From assembly GCA_902795935.1 (NCBI GenBank), contig CADBMS010000056.1:1-21497 (forward strand): a stretch of 21,497 nucleotides of DNA, in the 5' to 3' direction. The DNA comes from an uncultured Methanobrevibacter sp. (lineage in GTDB: Archaea > Methanobacteriota > Methanobacteria > Methanobacteriales > Methanobacteriaceae). The notes beneath the pieces were generated by a model. The model saw only the letters and a program-made list of their open reading frames with translations, ran no database searches and was not told the origin of the DNA. Of the stretch, positions 1 to 7,294 are shown piece after piece. The position numbers and the translations under genes were made by a program. The first letter of the stretch is position 1, and the number at the start of each line of letters is the position of its first letter.

Positions 1-46
1 ACAGGCTCAGGAACAGGCTCAGGAACAGGCTCAGGAACAGGCTCAG
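1..46. repeat. 12-nt tandem repeat encoding Pro-Glu-Pro-Val
   Basis: Almost four tandem copies of the 12-nt unit ACAGGCTCAGGA begin at the window edge, so the full copy number is not visible. On the minus strand they encode repeated PEPV in the DUF2226-like protein. The repeat keeps the reading frame, and near-identical copies suggest recent slippage expansion of a rigid proline-rich linker. Confidence 0.9.
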
Positions 47-530
47 CCTCAGCAGCTTTCTTTTCTTCATCCATGAACTGTTTTTCCCTTTCAGCACGTA
101 ATTCTTCTACAGACATCCTATAACTTACTTTTTTAGGATTAAAAAGCTCATCATCCACATATTTAGAGTCTGATTTATTTTTAATTACTGGTTTTTCGAC
201 TTTTTTTGGAGTTAATTTATAAGTTTTATTTAAATCTTTTAAGTAATCTAATTGAGAACTTGGTAAATCAAAAAATTCAATAATATCTTCACTAGTTACA
301 TCTTTTTTAAAAACTTCTTCAATTTTATCAAAAGCTTCATTTTGAAGATACTGTTCAAATGATGCTGCGATAGGTTCACCCTCTTCAAAAAGAACATGAC
401 CCTCATTAGAACTAAAAGTAAATCTTAAAAATCCTGTGAATTCTGATCTAGATAAATCTTTTAAAAGATCTTTAAAAATTATTTCATCAGCATATGAAAT
501 TTTGGAAGGGCTTTTTATTGGCAAATCCAT
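1..530 (-). CDS. DUF2226 / PATAN-like protein, C-terminus cut by window edge
   Basis: The first 176 residues are visible; the 3' end runs off the left edge. The start is ATG at 530-528, behind a GAGGA ribosome-binding site about 7 nt upstream. Residues 15-75 form a compact domain with a 'F-x-G-F-L-R-F' strand near 31-37 and 'VLFEEGEPIAASFE' near 46-59. That layout is typical of PATAN/DUF4388-type domains, and the whole resembles the archaeal DUF2226 family. A charged helix around 138-160 leads into a Pro-Glu-Pro-Val repeat from about residue 163, which continues past the edge and is probably a flexible linker to a further domain. PATAN-type domains often occur near Roadblock proteins in bacteria, and a Roadblock gene lies 1.9 kb away here. 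No enzymatic motif is seen and the function is unknown. Family naming is from recognition and moderately sure. Confidence 0.7.
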   Translation of the reverse strand, partial: MDLPIKSPSKISYADEIIFKDLLKDLSRSEFTGFLRFTFSSNEGHVLFEEGEPIAASFEQYLQNEAFDKIEEVFKKDVTSEDIIEFFDLPSSQLDYLKDLNKTYKLTPKKVEKPVIKNKSDSKYVDDELFNPKKVSYRMSVEELRAEREKQFMDEEKKAAEAEPVPEPVPEPVPEP

Positions 531-667
531 TATATCGTCCTCATCGATTATTATTAAATATGTAACTCCTTTTTAAAAAAAATAACTTAAATTAGAAATA
601 TTATTTTTTAAATAATATATTATATTATATGAACTAATTAATATAATAGTTATGTTTTATCATGTAA

Positions 668-1045
668 CTAACTGCCTTTAGAAACCAATTTTATTTCTTT
701 AGGCGAAATTAATAATGTATTTCTACCTTCTTCTGCAATTAAAATTATACCAATACCAATAGTTTCTCTTAATTCTTTTAACCTATTAGTAGTTACTGCA
801 AATTCATCAGGATAATTATCTGCTAAATAAGTTAAATCCAAAACAACAGGATTTTTTTCTAATACTAATTGATCTACAGCATAATTTACATCATCTAAAT
901 CTTCAGCTTTAATCAGAATTATTTCATAAAAAGAATGATCTGGAACAATTGGAGGATCCATCGGAGGTGTCGGTTCACCTACATAATCATCATGGGATTC
1001 ATCAAGACCCAAATTCTTTTTAACTAACTCCACCATATCTTTCAT
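668..1045 (-). CDS. sepF: Archaeal cell division protein SepF
   Basis: The 125-residue protein has the SepF/DUF552 layout. A short amphipathic N-terminal helix (about residues 1-14) is the expected membrane-targeting segment. A Pro- and Asp-rich linker (20-36) follows, then the compact SepF core (39-121) with 'VVLDLTYL' near 67-74 and a hydrophobic 'GIGIILI' strand near 97-103. In archaea SepF anchors FtsZ to the membrane at the division site. No ftsZ is present in this window. The ATG directly follows the TAA stop of the upstream DUF1611 gene, and its AGGAG site lies inside the end of that gene, so the two are almost certainly cotranscribed and probably translationally coupled. Stop is TAG. 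The family call is confident; the FtsZ-anchoring role is inferred from characterised archaeal homologs. Confidence 0.88.
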   Translation of the reverse strand: MKDMVELVKKNLGLDESHDDYVGEPTPPMDPPIVPDHSFYEIILIKAEDLDDVNYAVDQLVLEKNPVVLDLTYLADNYPDEFAVTTNRLKELRETIGIGIILIAEEGRNTLLISPKEIKLVSKGS

Positions 1046-2098
1046 TTATTTTTCTCCTAAATACTCAGTAATAATATTTAATAAACATTTAGCATCATGT
1101 TTTACATCAAAAACTGGCAATCCAGACTCTTTAGAATATTTTTCTATTTGACCAGTAGTATTTTCAATATTTAATAAGTTAATAGAAACTCCTACAACTT
1201 TTGTAGGTTCAACTGCTTCAATAGCCTTTACTTCAGACACTATACCTCGAGGTTCCCTGAAAGGATGATTTGGCCTATGACATACAATTGACACATCGGG
1301 ACTAGCACCAATAAGTATAGATGCTGACAAACCCCTAGGATGAGGATTACCAATTTCAGTTAAACTAGATTGACTTTCAATAAATATAATATCTGGATTT
1401 TTTGTTTCTTCTAAATATTTTATTGACCCCATTATTGCTGAAGGAACATCCATTACAGATAAACTTCCTGCACGATAATTAAAATCAGGTCCATTTTCAA
1501 TCCCCATTTCATCAGTAGATATTACTCCTACAGTCATACCCTCTTCTTTCGCTGCTTGACCTAATAATCGCGTAGTGGTTCTTTTACCACATTCTTGTGA
1601 TGTTCCACCAACATATACTACTGGTGTTTTATGTTTATATGAAATTTTAGGTAAAACTTCACAACATTTTTCTGGCGCTATTCCAAAAATTTTTTTAATA
1701 TTATCCAAACGTGGACCAATTTCTTTAATTAATACATTTTTTTGAGTTGCAAATTTCAAGAGAGATGGATTCTCATTTAATGATAATGATCTAAATGAAG
1801 TTATAACATTTTTTCCATTATCTATTGCTTGAACTGCATATTTCAATGCAGACCCCTCTGCTCCAATAGGCAACATTATTGCAACAGTTTTAGCATCAGT
1901 TTGTTCTAATAATTCTGTTAAATTTGATGATATTTTATGACCACAAAAATATTTGCCCTGTTTTTTAGAATCGTCATCTACAAATCCTACAGATTCAACA
2001 CCTTCAAAGTTAGAGAATTTTTCTCCACCCCCACCACATCCAATTATAATGAATGGATTAAAATCTTGAAGTTCTATAACAGATGATATGACGTGCAA
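1046..2098 (-). CDS. DUF1611-family P-loop protein
   Basis: The 350-residue protein has two parts. The N-terminal Rossmann-like segment carries 'IIIGCGGGGE' (residues 17-26), and the C-terminal half has a P-loop-like motif 'GGTSQECGKRTTT' (164-176) with 'ESQSSL' near 241-246 and 'HPRG' near 253-256. This is the DUF1611 architecture. One characterised DUF1611 member, DgcN, has been reported as a D-glutamate N-acetyltransferase, but whether that applies in this lineage is unknown. The start is TTG at 2098-2096, supported by an AAGGAGTG site about 8 nt upstream; no ATG lies near. It is the first gene before sepF on the same strand, with stop and start abutting. This suggests a shared transcript and perhaps a link to envelope or division biology, which is inference. 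Confidence 0.8.
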   Translation of the reverse strand: MHVISSVIELQDFNPFIIIGCGGGGEKFSNFEGVESVGFVDDDSKKQGKYFCGHKISSNLTELLEQTDAKTVAIMLPIGAEGSALKYAVQAIDNGKNVITSFRSLSLNENPSLLKFATQKNVLIKEIGPRLDNIKKIFGIAPEKCCEVLPKISYKHKTPVVYVGGTSQECGKRTTTRLLGQAAKEEGMTVGVISTDEMGIENGPDFNYRAGSLSVMDVPSAIMGSIKYLEETKNPDIIFIESQSSLTEIGNPHPRGLSASILIGASPDVSIVCHRPNHPFREPRGIVSEVKAIEAVEPTKVVGVSINLLNIENTTGQIEKYSKESGLPVFDVKHDAKCLLNIITEYLGEK

Positions 2099-2218
2099 AA
2101 AATCACTCCTTGATTTTTTATTTAATTGATTTTAATTTATTATATTAATATTAATAGAAAGTTTAATTAATAATTACATTAATAATATATTCATTAGTTA
2201 TATATAACTAACAAAATT

Positions 2219-2233
2219 AAAGCATATATACTT
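2219..2233. promoter_or_regulatory. Candidate TATA/BRE promoter element, recurs at 11405
   Basis: The 15-mer AAAGCATATATACTT sits in the 293-nt divergent spacer between the DUF1611 gene (minus) and the Roadblock gene (plus). It resembles an archaeal BRE plus TATA box, and the same 15-mer recurs at 11405-11419. The core is nearly symmetric, so it could serve either strand. The rest of this spacer is AT-rich with other weaker TATA-like stretches and no ORF. Direction and use are uncertain. Confidence 0.35.
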
Positions 2234-2391
2234 TAAGGATTATATAATAAAAAAAGAATATATAGTTTAATCATATAAATTATGACATATATAATATAAT
2301 AATATCAATATAATCGTAATGTTAAAATACTATATTGAAGAAAATAATTTGTATATGATTATATTAATGGATATGTAGATGGAGGTCTAAT

Positions 2392-2739
2392 ATGATAGCA
2401 AGAATACTTAAAGATTTAGGTAGAATTAATGGAGTAAATGGTTCTTTAGTTGTTGGAAAAGACGGGTTAATTATTGAAACTGAAGTACCTTCCGATGTAG
2501 ATGCAGAATTAATTGCAGCAATGAGTTCTGCAGTATTCGGTACATCCGAACGATCTGTAAACGAAATGAAACACGAACCTTTACAACAAGTTATGATTGA
2601 AGGTAAACGTGGTAAAACATTATTAATTGATGCTTCAGAAGGAATTCTTGTATTGATTGCTGACACAGATGTTAATTTAGGACTTATACGTATCGAAATG
2701 AAACGTAGTGCTGAAAGAATACAAGATTTACTAAGTTAA
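2392..2739 (+). CDS. Roadblock/LC7 domain protein
   Basis: The 115-residue single-domain protein starts with the helix 'MIARILKDLGRINGVNGSLVV' region, followed by 'GKDGLIIETEVP' (22-33), a central helix (36-52), and paired strands 'KTLLIDA' and 'ILVLIADTDVNLGLIR' (75-100). This is the Roadblock/LC7 fold shared with MglB, a regulator of small Ras-like GTPases. Archaeal members are common, but few have assigned roles. The ATG has a strong GGAGGT site 6-7 nt upstream. It is divergent from the DUF1611-sepF transcript and near a PATAN-like gene. No small GTPase is encoded in this window, so its partner is elsewhere. A T-rich tract after the stop (about 2748-2810) is a plausible archaeal terminator. 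Confidence 0.88.
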   Translation: MIARILKDLGRINGVNGSLVVGKDGLIIETEVPSDVDAELIAAMSSAVFGTSERSVNEMKHEPLQQVMIEGKRGKTLLIDASEGILVLIADTDVNLGLIRIEMKRSAERIQDLLS

Positions 2740-2747
2740 ATAATATA

Positions 2748-2812
2748 ACTTTATTTTTTTATTTAACTTAATTTACTATTTTTTATTATTTTTATTAAAT
2801 TAATTGATTATA
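2748..2812 (+). terminator. T-rich terminator region after the Roadblock gene
   Basis: Several runs of 5-7 T occur within 10-70 nt of the Roadblock stop codon, which is typical of intrinsic termination in archaea. No stem-loop is needed or seen. The 182-nt gap to the ZPR1 gene holds no ORF. Confidence 0.4.
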
Positions 2813-2921
2813 TTATTTTTATAGATTTTATAAGTTTTTTAAGTAAAACAGTTCTTCTTCTTTCATTTTTAATTAAATTAATAATAAACCTATAAACTAA
2901 TTAAAAAAGGAGAGTAATATT

Positions 2922-3500
2922 TTGGAAACAATGAAAACTAATTGTCCAATTTGTGGTGAAAAAAATGTTATGGATGTTGTAACACGTACTGAAAATATTC
3001 CTTACTTTGGAGATATCATGGAATCATTAGTTTCATGTACAAAATGTGGATACAAACATACTGATGTTATTTGTTTAGAACAAAAAGAACCAGTACGATA
3101 TGCTTTAACAATCCAAAAAGATAAATTATCAACACGAGTTGTTAAATCCCAAACAGCAACAATTAGCATACCAATGTTAGGTTTAAAAGTTGAACCTGGA
3201 CCAAAATCAATAAGTTATGTTTCTAATATTGAAGGAGTTCTAAATAGATTTCAAGACGCAGTTAAAACTGCTCTAAATCTTTTTGATGATGAAAACTCTC
3301 AAAAAAATGGTAAAAACATATTAAAACAACTTGATGAAGTTAGAGTTGGAAATATGCATGCTGAAATTATTATTGAAGATCCATTTGGACATAGTGTTAT
3401 TGCACATCCAGAAGTTGATAAAAGAAAATTAACATTAGATGAGATAAAAAGTTTAAAAACAGGATTTACTACTTTTGAACAAAATGAAATTGAATCTTAA
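2922..3500 (+). CDS. ZPR1-type zinc finger protein
   Basis: The 192-residue protein has a four-cysteine zinc finger, C8-x2-C11 and C39-x2-C42, followed by a beta-rich domain with 'VEPGP' (about 91-95) and 'IEDPFGHSVI' (about 151-160). This is one ZPR1 module; eukaryotic ZPR1 has two, archaeal proteins one. Eukaryotic ZPR1 binds translation elongation factor 1A, and the archaeal role is not established. The start is TTG at 2922, with AAGGAG ending about 8 nt upstream. An ATG at 2931 is in frame but sits too far from that site to be favoured. It runs with the Roadblock gene but 182 nt apart, so it probably has its own promoter. It ends before a MITE-like element. Confidence 0.87.
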   Translation: METMKTNCPICGEKNVMDVVTRTENIPYFGDIMESLVSCTKCGYKHTDVICLEQKEPVRYALTIQKDKLSTRVVKSQTATISIPMLGLKVEPGPKSISYVSNIEGVLNRFQDAVKTALNLFDDENSQKNGKNILKQLDEVRVGNMHAEIIIEDPFGHSVIAHPEVDKRKLTLDEIKSLKTGFTTFEQNEIES

Positions 3501-3584
3501 TTTATTTAACAATATGTACATACCTAATAAAATGTTATACATTGAAATGTAACTATAAATAAATTATGTTTTTATTAAAAATTA

Positions 3585-3689
3585 GGGTGTCCGCCAAAAT
3601 TCAAAAATTAATTTTTGAAAAATGTTAATTGTGCTTTAATTTTGAAATAAATAAAATTTTTATACACAAATTCATTTTGGCGGACACTC
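3585..3689. mobile_element. MITE-like 105-bp element with 16-bp terminal inverted repeats
   Basis: The ends GGGTGTCCGCCAAAAT (3585-3600) and ATTTTGGCGGACACTC (3674-3689) are inverted repeats with one mismatch in 16. The direct repeat ATTA flanks both sides (3581-3584 and 3690-3693), as expected of a 4-bp target duplication. The ends are markedly more GC-rich than the surroundings and the 73-bp interior has no ORF. This fits a miniature inverted-repeat element moved by a transposase encoded elsewhere. It lies between two convergent genes, where it could also form a transcript hairpin. No second copy is in this window, so the family could not be identified. Confidence 0.65.
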
Positions 3690-3709
3690 ATTAAGTTTAA
3701 AAAAAGTAA

Positions 3710-4159
3710 TTATTCTTTTGTTAAACCATGAAATTCATCTTCTTCAACAACATCTTTTAATTTTAATGTACTTTTTACATCCATGGCTAATGCATTACAA
3801 TCAGCTTTAATTGCTTCTAAATGCATTAATATCCTTTCTTTTTCTTGATTAATTCTGGATATATTTTGATAAGGGTATATTGACTCTTTTAACATTTCGT
3901 ATTCAACAGTAGTATATGGATATTCATTTAATTGTTCACATACTCTTTCAACTATTTCACCCAAAAATTTATTCATTTCTACTTTTACTCTTTCACGAAT
4001 CATTTTATCGCTATCTAAGTTTTGTCTCATTAAACGTACAACTTCTGCTTTAGCGAAAGGTAAAGATTCATTTTCATCTTCATCATTTTCTTCAAAATCT
4101 TCTTCTTCAAAATCTTCTTCTTTAAAATCTTCTTCTTTAAAGTCTTCTTCACTTATCAT
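3710..4159 (-). CDS. Extended, acidic histone-fold protein (candidate)
   Basis: This 149-residue protein has three parts. The acidic N-terminus (1-32) contains a tandem EEDFK-type pentapeptide. A middle domain (about 33-97) aligns with no gaps over 65 residues to the HMf-type histone fold: 'LPFA' matches the 'LPIA' start, and 'YTTVEYE' falls on the 'KTIKAED' loop. A helical, coiled-coil-like C-terminus (about 101-137) follows. The loop Arg-Lys and the partner Asp of normal archaeal histones are replaced, so DNA wrapping may be altered or lost. The ATG has GGAGGT 7 nt upstream, and a TTTATATA box lies about 95 nt upstream. It is single-gene and convergent with the ZPR1 gene across the MITE. 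The histone-fold call is my inference from memory of HMf; a generic helical protein is the alternative. Confidence 0.6.
   Translation of the reverse strand: MISEEDFKEEDFKEEDFEEEDFEENDEDENESLPFAKAEVVRLMRQNLDSDKMIRERVKVEMNKFLGEIVERVCEQLNEYPYTTVEYEMLKESIYPYQNISRINQEKERILMHLEAIKADCNALAMDVKSTLKLKDVVEEDEFHGLTKE
4091..4150. repeat. 15-nt in-frame repeat encoding EEDFK/EEDFE
   Basis: Four imperfect copies of a 15-nt unit encode E-E-D-F-(K/E) near the N-terminus of the histone-like protein. The unit length is a multiple of three and the residues stay acidic, so the tail has probably grown by slippage while selection kept its charge. Confidence 0.8.
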
Positions 4160-4250
4160 TTACATTACCTCCATATTAACTGACATATATGTTCTATAGC
4201 AAATAATGATAAAAATATACATATCTATAATTTATTATTTAACACTAAAG

Positions 4251-4258
4251 TATATAAA
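4251..4258 (-). promoter_or_regulatory. TATA box for the histone-like gene
   Basis: On the minus strand this reads TTTATATA, the consensus archaeal TATA box. A start site about 25 nt downstream would give a leader of roughly 65-70 nt before the ATG at 4159. The rest of the 285-nt spacer to nadC holds no ORF. Confidence 0.5.
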
Positions 4259-4350
4259 CATATTCATATATTAGAAATTAGAGTAATTTTTTTAATAGTG
4301 TTACTGAAAATATATTAAATTATTAATCAAATATGTGAAATTTTGATAGT

Positions 4351-4440
4351 TGAAAAAAATAACTATTTTAAAAAAAATAGAATAAAAATAAAAATATAAT
4401 AAAAACTAAAATAAAAATTTTAACAAAATAAAAATAATAT
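4351..4440 (-). terminator. T-rich terminator zone downstream of nadC
   Basis: On the minus strand, the region just past the nadC stop is a dense series of T runs. It includes a weak stem with arms at 4363-4369 and 4374-4380 (CTATTTT/AAAATAG) next to a run of T. This matches archaeal oligo-T termination. Confidence 0.45.
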
Positions 4441-4444
4441 TAAA

Positions 4445-5275
4445 TTAAATAATTTCTAAACTCAAATCTAACGGTTTTGCAGAATGAGTTAAAAATCCCA
4501 TAGAAATAATATTAACACCATCAACAACATAGTCAAGTACATTATCAGGAGTTATTCCGCCAGATACTTCAATTAAAACATTTTTTCTTAAATTATTATC
4601 ATTTAATACCAATAAAACTTCTTTTATTTCGGAAGGACTCATATTATCTAACATGACAATATCTGCACCAGATTCAGCAGCTATTTTTGCATCATCAACA
4701 CTTTCAACTTCAACTTCAATTTTTTTTGTGAAACTAATATAATTTTTAGCTAATGAAATAGCTTTTTTTAAGTCACCCACAATATGTCTATGAGTATCTT
4801 TTATCATTACACAATCATCTAATCTGAATCTATGTGGATCCCCACCACCAATTAAAATTGCTTCTTTCTCAAATACTTGAAGTCCAGGTGTTGTTTTTCT
4901 AGTGCTTGCAAGTATAATATCTTCATTTAAAGAATGTATTTTGTTTAATGTTTCATAGGTTAGAGTTGCAATACCACACATCCTCATTATTAAATTTAAC
5001 ATAGTTCTTTCAATTGCTAAAATATTACGTGTATGCCCCTCTATAATTAAAATTCTATCATCAGAATTTATTATATCCCCATCTTTCTTAATAAATTCAT
5101 ATTTTAATCCATATAAATCACATATCTCTTTTACAACTTTTAATCCTGCAAAAACTCCTTTTTCTCGAGTTATAATTTCAGCTTTAGATGTATGATTTTC
5201 ATTTATAAGTGCACATGTAGTAAGATCTTCGACTCCAACATCTTCATTTATCATTCTTAATAATTTATTTTTCAT
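4445..5275 (-). CDS. nadC: Nicotinate-nucleotide pyrophosphorylase (carboxylating)
   Basis: The 276-residue enzyme makes nicotinate mononucleotide from quinolinate and PRPP with loss of CO2, the step after NadA in de novo NAD synthesis. Visible signatures are 'EDVGVEDLTT' (11-20), 'ERTMLNL' (89-95), 'STRKTTPGL' (124-132), 'GGGDPHR' (143-149) with the phosphate-binding His-Arg, 'MIKD' (157-160), 'IEVEVES' (186-192), 'LDN' (209-211) and 'VSGGI' (237-241). Length and motif order are normal for type II phosphoribosyltransferases. The ATG has only a weak GAGAG upstream. It is divergent from rnz over 91 nt. nadA lies 2 kb away on the other strand, so the two NAD genes are linked but not in one operon. 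No aspartate dehydrogenase or oxidase gene is in the window. Confidence 0.95.
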   Translation of the reverse strand: MKNKLLRMINEDVGVEDLTTCALINENHTSKAEIITREKGVFAGLKVVKEICDLYGLKYEFIKKDGDIINSDDRILIIEGHTRNILAIERTMLNLIMRMCGIATLTYETLNKIHSLNEDIILASTRKTTPGLQVFEKEAILIGGGDPHRFRLDDCVMIKDTHRHIVGDLKKAISLAKNYISFTKKIEVEVESVDDAKIAAESGADIVMLDNMSPSEIKEVLLVLNDNNLRKNVLIEVSGGITPDNVLDYVVDGVNIISMGFLTHSAKPLDLSLEII

Positions 5276-5366
5276 AGATTTGACTCTCTATATTATTTAA
5301 TATTAATATGAGAATAATAATAAATAAAATAATAAGATTAAATATCTCAATAATCATGTGATTTAA

Positions 5367-6263
5367 ATGGAACTTATATTCTTAGGAACATCATCTGCTT
5401 TACCAACTAAATTTCGTAACCATGCATCTATTGCTCTAAAAGCATTTGGTGAAGTAATTTTATTTGATTGTGGTGAAGGAACCCAAAGACAAATGGCCAA
5501 TATTAGATTAAGTCCTATGAAAATTAATCATATTTTTATAAGCCATATGCATGGCGATCACATATTAGGTTTACCTGGTTTAATCCAGTCCATGGGATTT
5601 AGAGGTAGAATTGAACCATTATATATTTTTGGACCACCAGGAATTAACAAGCTTGAAAATATTCTCTTGAATTTTGGATGTTTAAATATGTCATTTAAAA
5701 TTATTATTCAAGAAGTTGATGAAGGATGCATTATCGATAATGCAGAATATATAGTTAATTGTATTAAATGTGAGCATAATATTATAAATTATGCATATTC
5801 TATTACTGAAAAAAAGAAACCCAGATTTCTAAAGGAAAAAGCCATAAAATTGGGTGTTGAACCAGGCCCTAAATTTAGTTTGTTACATAGTGGACAAGAA
5901 ATTAAAGTCAATGGTAAAATTATTAAACCTGAACAAGTATTAGGTCCTCCACGAAAAGGCATTAAAATAACATATTCTGGAGATACTAGGCCTTGTAAAG
6001 ATTTAATTGATTTTGCAAAGGAATCTACAGTATTAATTCATGAATCAACTTTTGAAGATGAAGATATTGATAAAGCAATTGAAAATTGGCATTCAACTGC
6101 TAGTGAAGCAGCAAATATTGGTAAAAAATCGAATGCAGATAAATTAATTTTAACACACATTAGTACAAGATATTCTGATACTAAATCAATAAAAAAATCA
6201 GCCAAAAAAATATTTAATAATGTAATAATTGCCAAAGATTATATGGTTTTAGAAGTGAAATAA
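5367..6263 (+). CDS. rnz: Ribonuclease Z (tRNA 3' processing endonuclease)
   Basis: The 298-residue metallo-beta-lactamase-fold enzyme cuts the 3' trailer from pre-tRNAs, leaving the end ready for CCA addition. The zinc-binding motif 'SHMHGDH' supplies H60, H62, D64 and H65. The other metal ligands are H137, D206 ('YSGDTRP') and H264 ('LTHIS'), with the family-specific 'WHSTASEAA' at 241-249. Length is normal for the short tRNase Z form. The ATG has only a partial GTGAT ribosome-binding match 4 nt upstream. The mscS-type ATG directly follows its stop codon, so the two are cotranscribed. Confidence 0.95.
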   Translation: MELIFLGTSSALPTKFRNHASIALKAFGEVILFDCGEGTQRQMANIRLSPMKINHIFISHMHGDHILGLPGLIQSMGFRGRIEPLYIFGPPGINKLENILLNFGCLNMSFKIIIQEVDEGCIIDNAEYIVNCIKCEHNIINYAYSITEKKKPRFLKEKAIKLGVEPGPKFSLLHSGQEIKVNGKIIKPEQVLGPPRKGIKITYSGDTRPCKDLIDFAKESTVLIHESTFEDEDIDKAIENWHSTASEAANIGKKSNADKLILTHISTRYSDTKSIKKSAKKIFNNVIIAKDYMVLEVK

Positions 6264-7034
6264 ATGAACATATTCAATTTTATTAAAAATATCAAATGGA
6301 ATTTGATAGATGACTATGCTATTATTCTTATTAAAATTATTTTAATTATTATTTTAAGTAGTTTAGCATACAAATTATGTTTATATATTATCAACAGATT
6401 ATGTGCTAAATGGGATATAGATTTAACATTAATTAGTGTATTAAAGGAAATTGTTAAATATATTATTATATTAACAAGTATTAGTTTTATTTTAGCATTA
6501 TTTGGTATTAATTTAAATGCTATTTTTGTTAGTTTAGGTGTTGCAGGTGTTGCTTTAGGATTTGCTTCTAAAGATATTGTATCTAACTTAATATCAGGAT
6601 TATTTATTTTATTTGATAAGAGCTTTAAAGTTGGAGACTCTATTGAAATTGATAATTATAAAGGCAAAGTTGAAAAATTAGGTTTAAGAACTACTCAAAT
6701 AATTACTATGGATAATAGTCACGTCATTATTCCTAATTCTTCTTTTTCAAAAACAGCTTATATTAATCATACTTTTACTAGAGATAGGTGTGTTAGTTTA
6801 GATGTTATTTTACCATATATTTATGATTTAAAGCAATTTGAAAAAGATGTTCTTGATATAATTTCAACTTTTGATTGGGTTAGTGATTACGAAGCCCCAG
6901 AAATAGTTTTAAAAGAATTAACATCCGCAGGTATGCATTGCATTATCCTCATATGGACTTCTAATCCATGGCAAGTTGATAAATATAGATCTGCTTTAGC
7001 TAAAAAAGTGCAAAAACTTCTTTATAAAACATAA
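6264..7034 (+). CDS. MscS-family mechanosensitive channel
   Basis: The 256-residue membrane protein has three predicted membrane segments, near residues 17-44, 61-80 and 85-116. The last is the pore helix with the typical Gly/Ala pattern 'LGVAGVALGFASKD' followed by 'SNLISGLFILF'. 'FKVGD' (121-125) opens the beta domain, and the cytoplasmic vestibule fills the rest. Such channels open under membrane tension and release solutes on osmotic downshift. This is a short family member. It starts at the base after the rnz stop, with a weak GTGA match as ribosome-binding site, so translation probably relies on coupling to rnz. Confidence 0.92.
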   Translation: MNIFNFIKNIKWNLIDDYAIILIKIILIIILSSLAYKLCLYIINRLCAKWDIDLTLISVLKEIVKYIIILTSISFILALFGINLNAIFVSLGVAGVALGFASKDIVSNLISGLFILFDKSFKVGDSIEIDNYKGKVEKLGLRTTQIITMDNSHVIIPNSSFSKTAYINHTFTRDRCVSLDVILPYIYDLKQFEKDVLDIISTFDWVSDYEAPEIVLKELTSAGMHCIILIWTSNPWQVDKYRSALAKKVQKLLYKT

Positions 7035-7189
7035 ACTCCTTTTTAACATTGTTTATATCAATATAATACATCATATTTTAATATAAAAATAAATGGTTAA
7101 AACTAATTAAATAGATTTTAAATAATATTAACAATTCAAAAAAAAACATGATTTTAGTAATTAATTTCAACAATGAAATTTTCAAAAGA

Positions 7190-7197
7190 TTTATAAA
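7190..7197 (+). promoter_or_regulatory. Candidate TATA box for nadA
   Basis: TTTATAAA preceded by an A-rich stretch (AAAAGA) resembles an archaeal BRE/TATA pair. A start about 25 nt downstream would give a leader of roughly 75 nt. The 260-nt spacer between mscS and nadA has no ORF; no NAD-responsive operator could be recognised. Confidence 0.4.
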
Positions 7198-7294
7198 TAA
7201 AAATAATATACTTATCATAACATACGTTATATTATTTTTTAAAACACCCAATATAAGTCAATAATTTCAATTAAAAAACATATCTGGAGATAAC

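Noticed and set aside
1..46. The short repeats at the left edge as a CRISPR array
   Set aside because: The 12-nt units are directly tandem without spacers and are in frame inside a coding region.
2364..2666. Minus-strand open frame opposite the Roadblock gene
   Set aside because: It lies in the shadow of a well-supported gene with a strong ribosome-binding site; its own composition is Ser/Ile/Pro-rich with no recognisable domain.
3585..3689. Reading the inverted repeat as a simple intrinsic terminator hairpin
   Set aside because: The arms are 73 nt apart, end in a GC-rich transposon-like terminus and are flanked by ATTA direct repeats, so a MITE fits better; a hairpin role is not excluded.
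6038..6235. Minus-strand open frame opposite the end of rnz
   Set aside because: Fully antisense to conserved tRNase Z motifs, with no ribosome-binding site.
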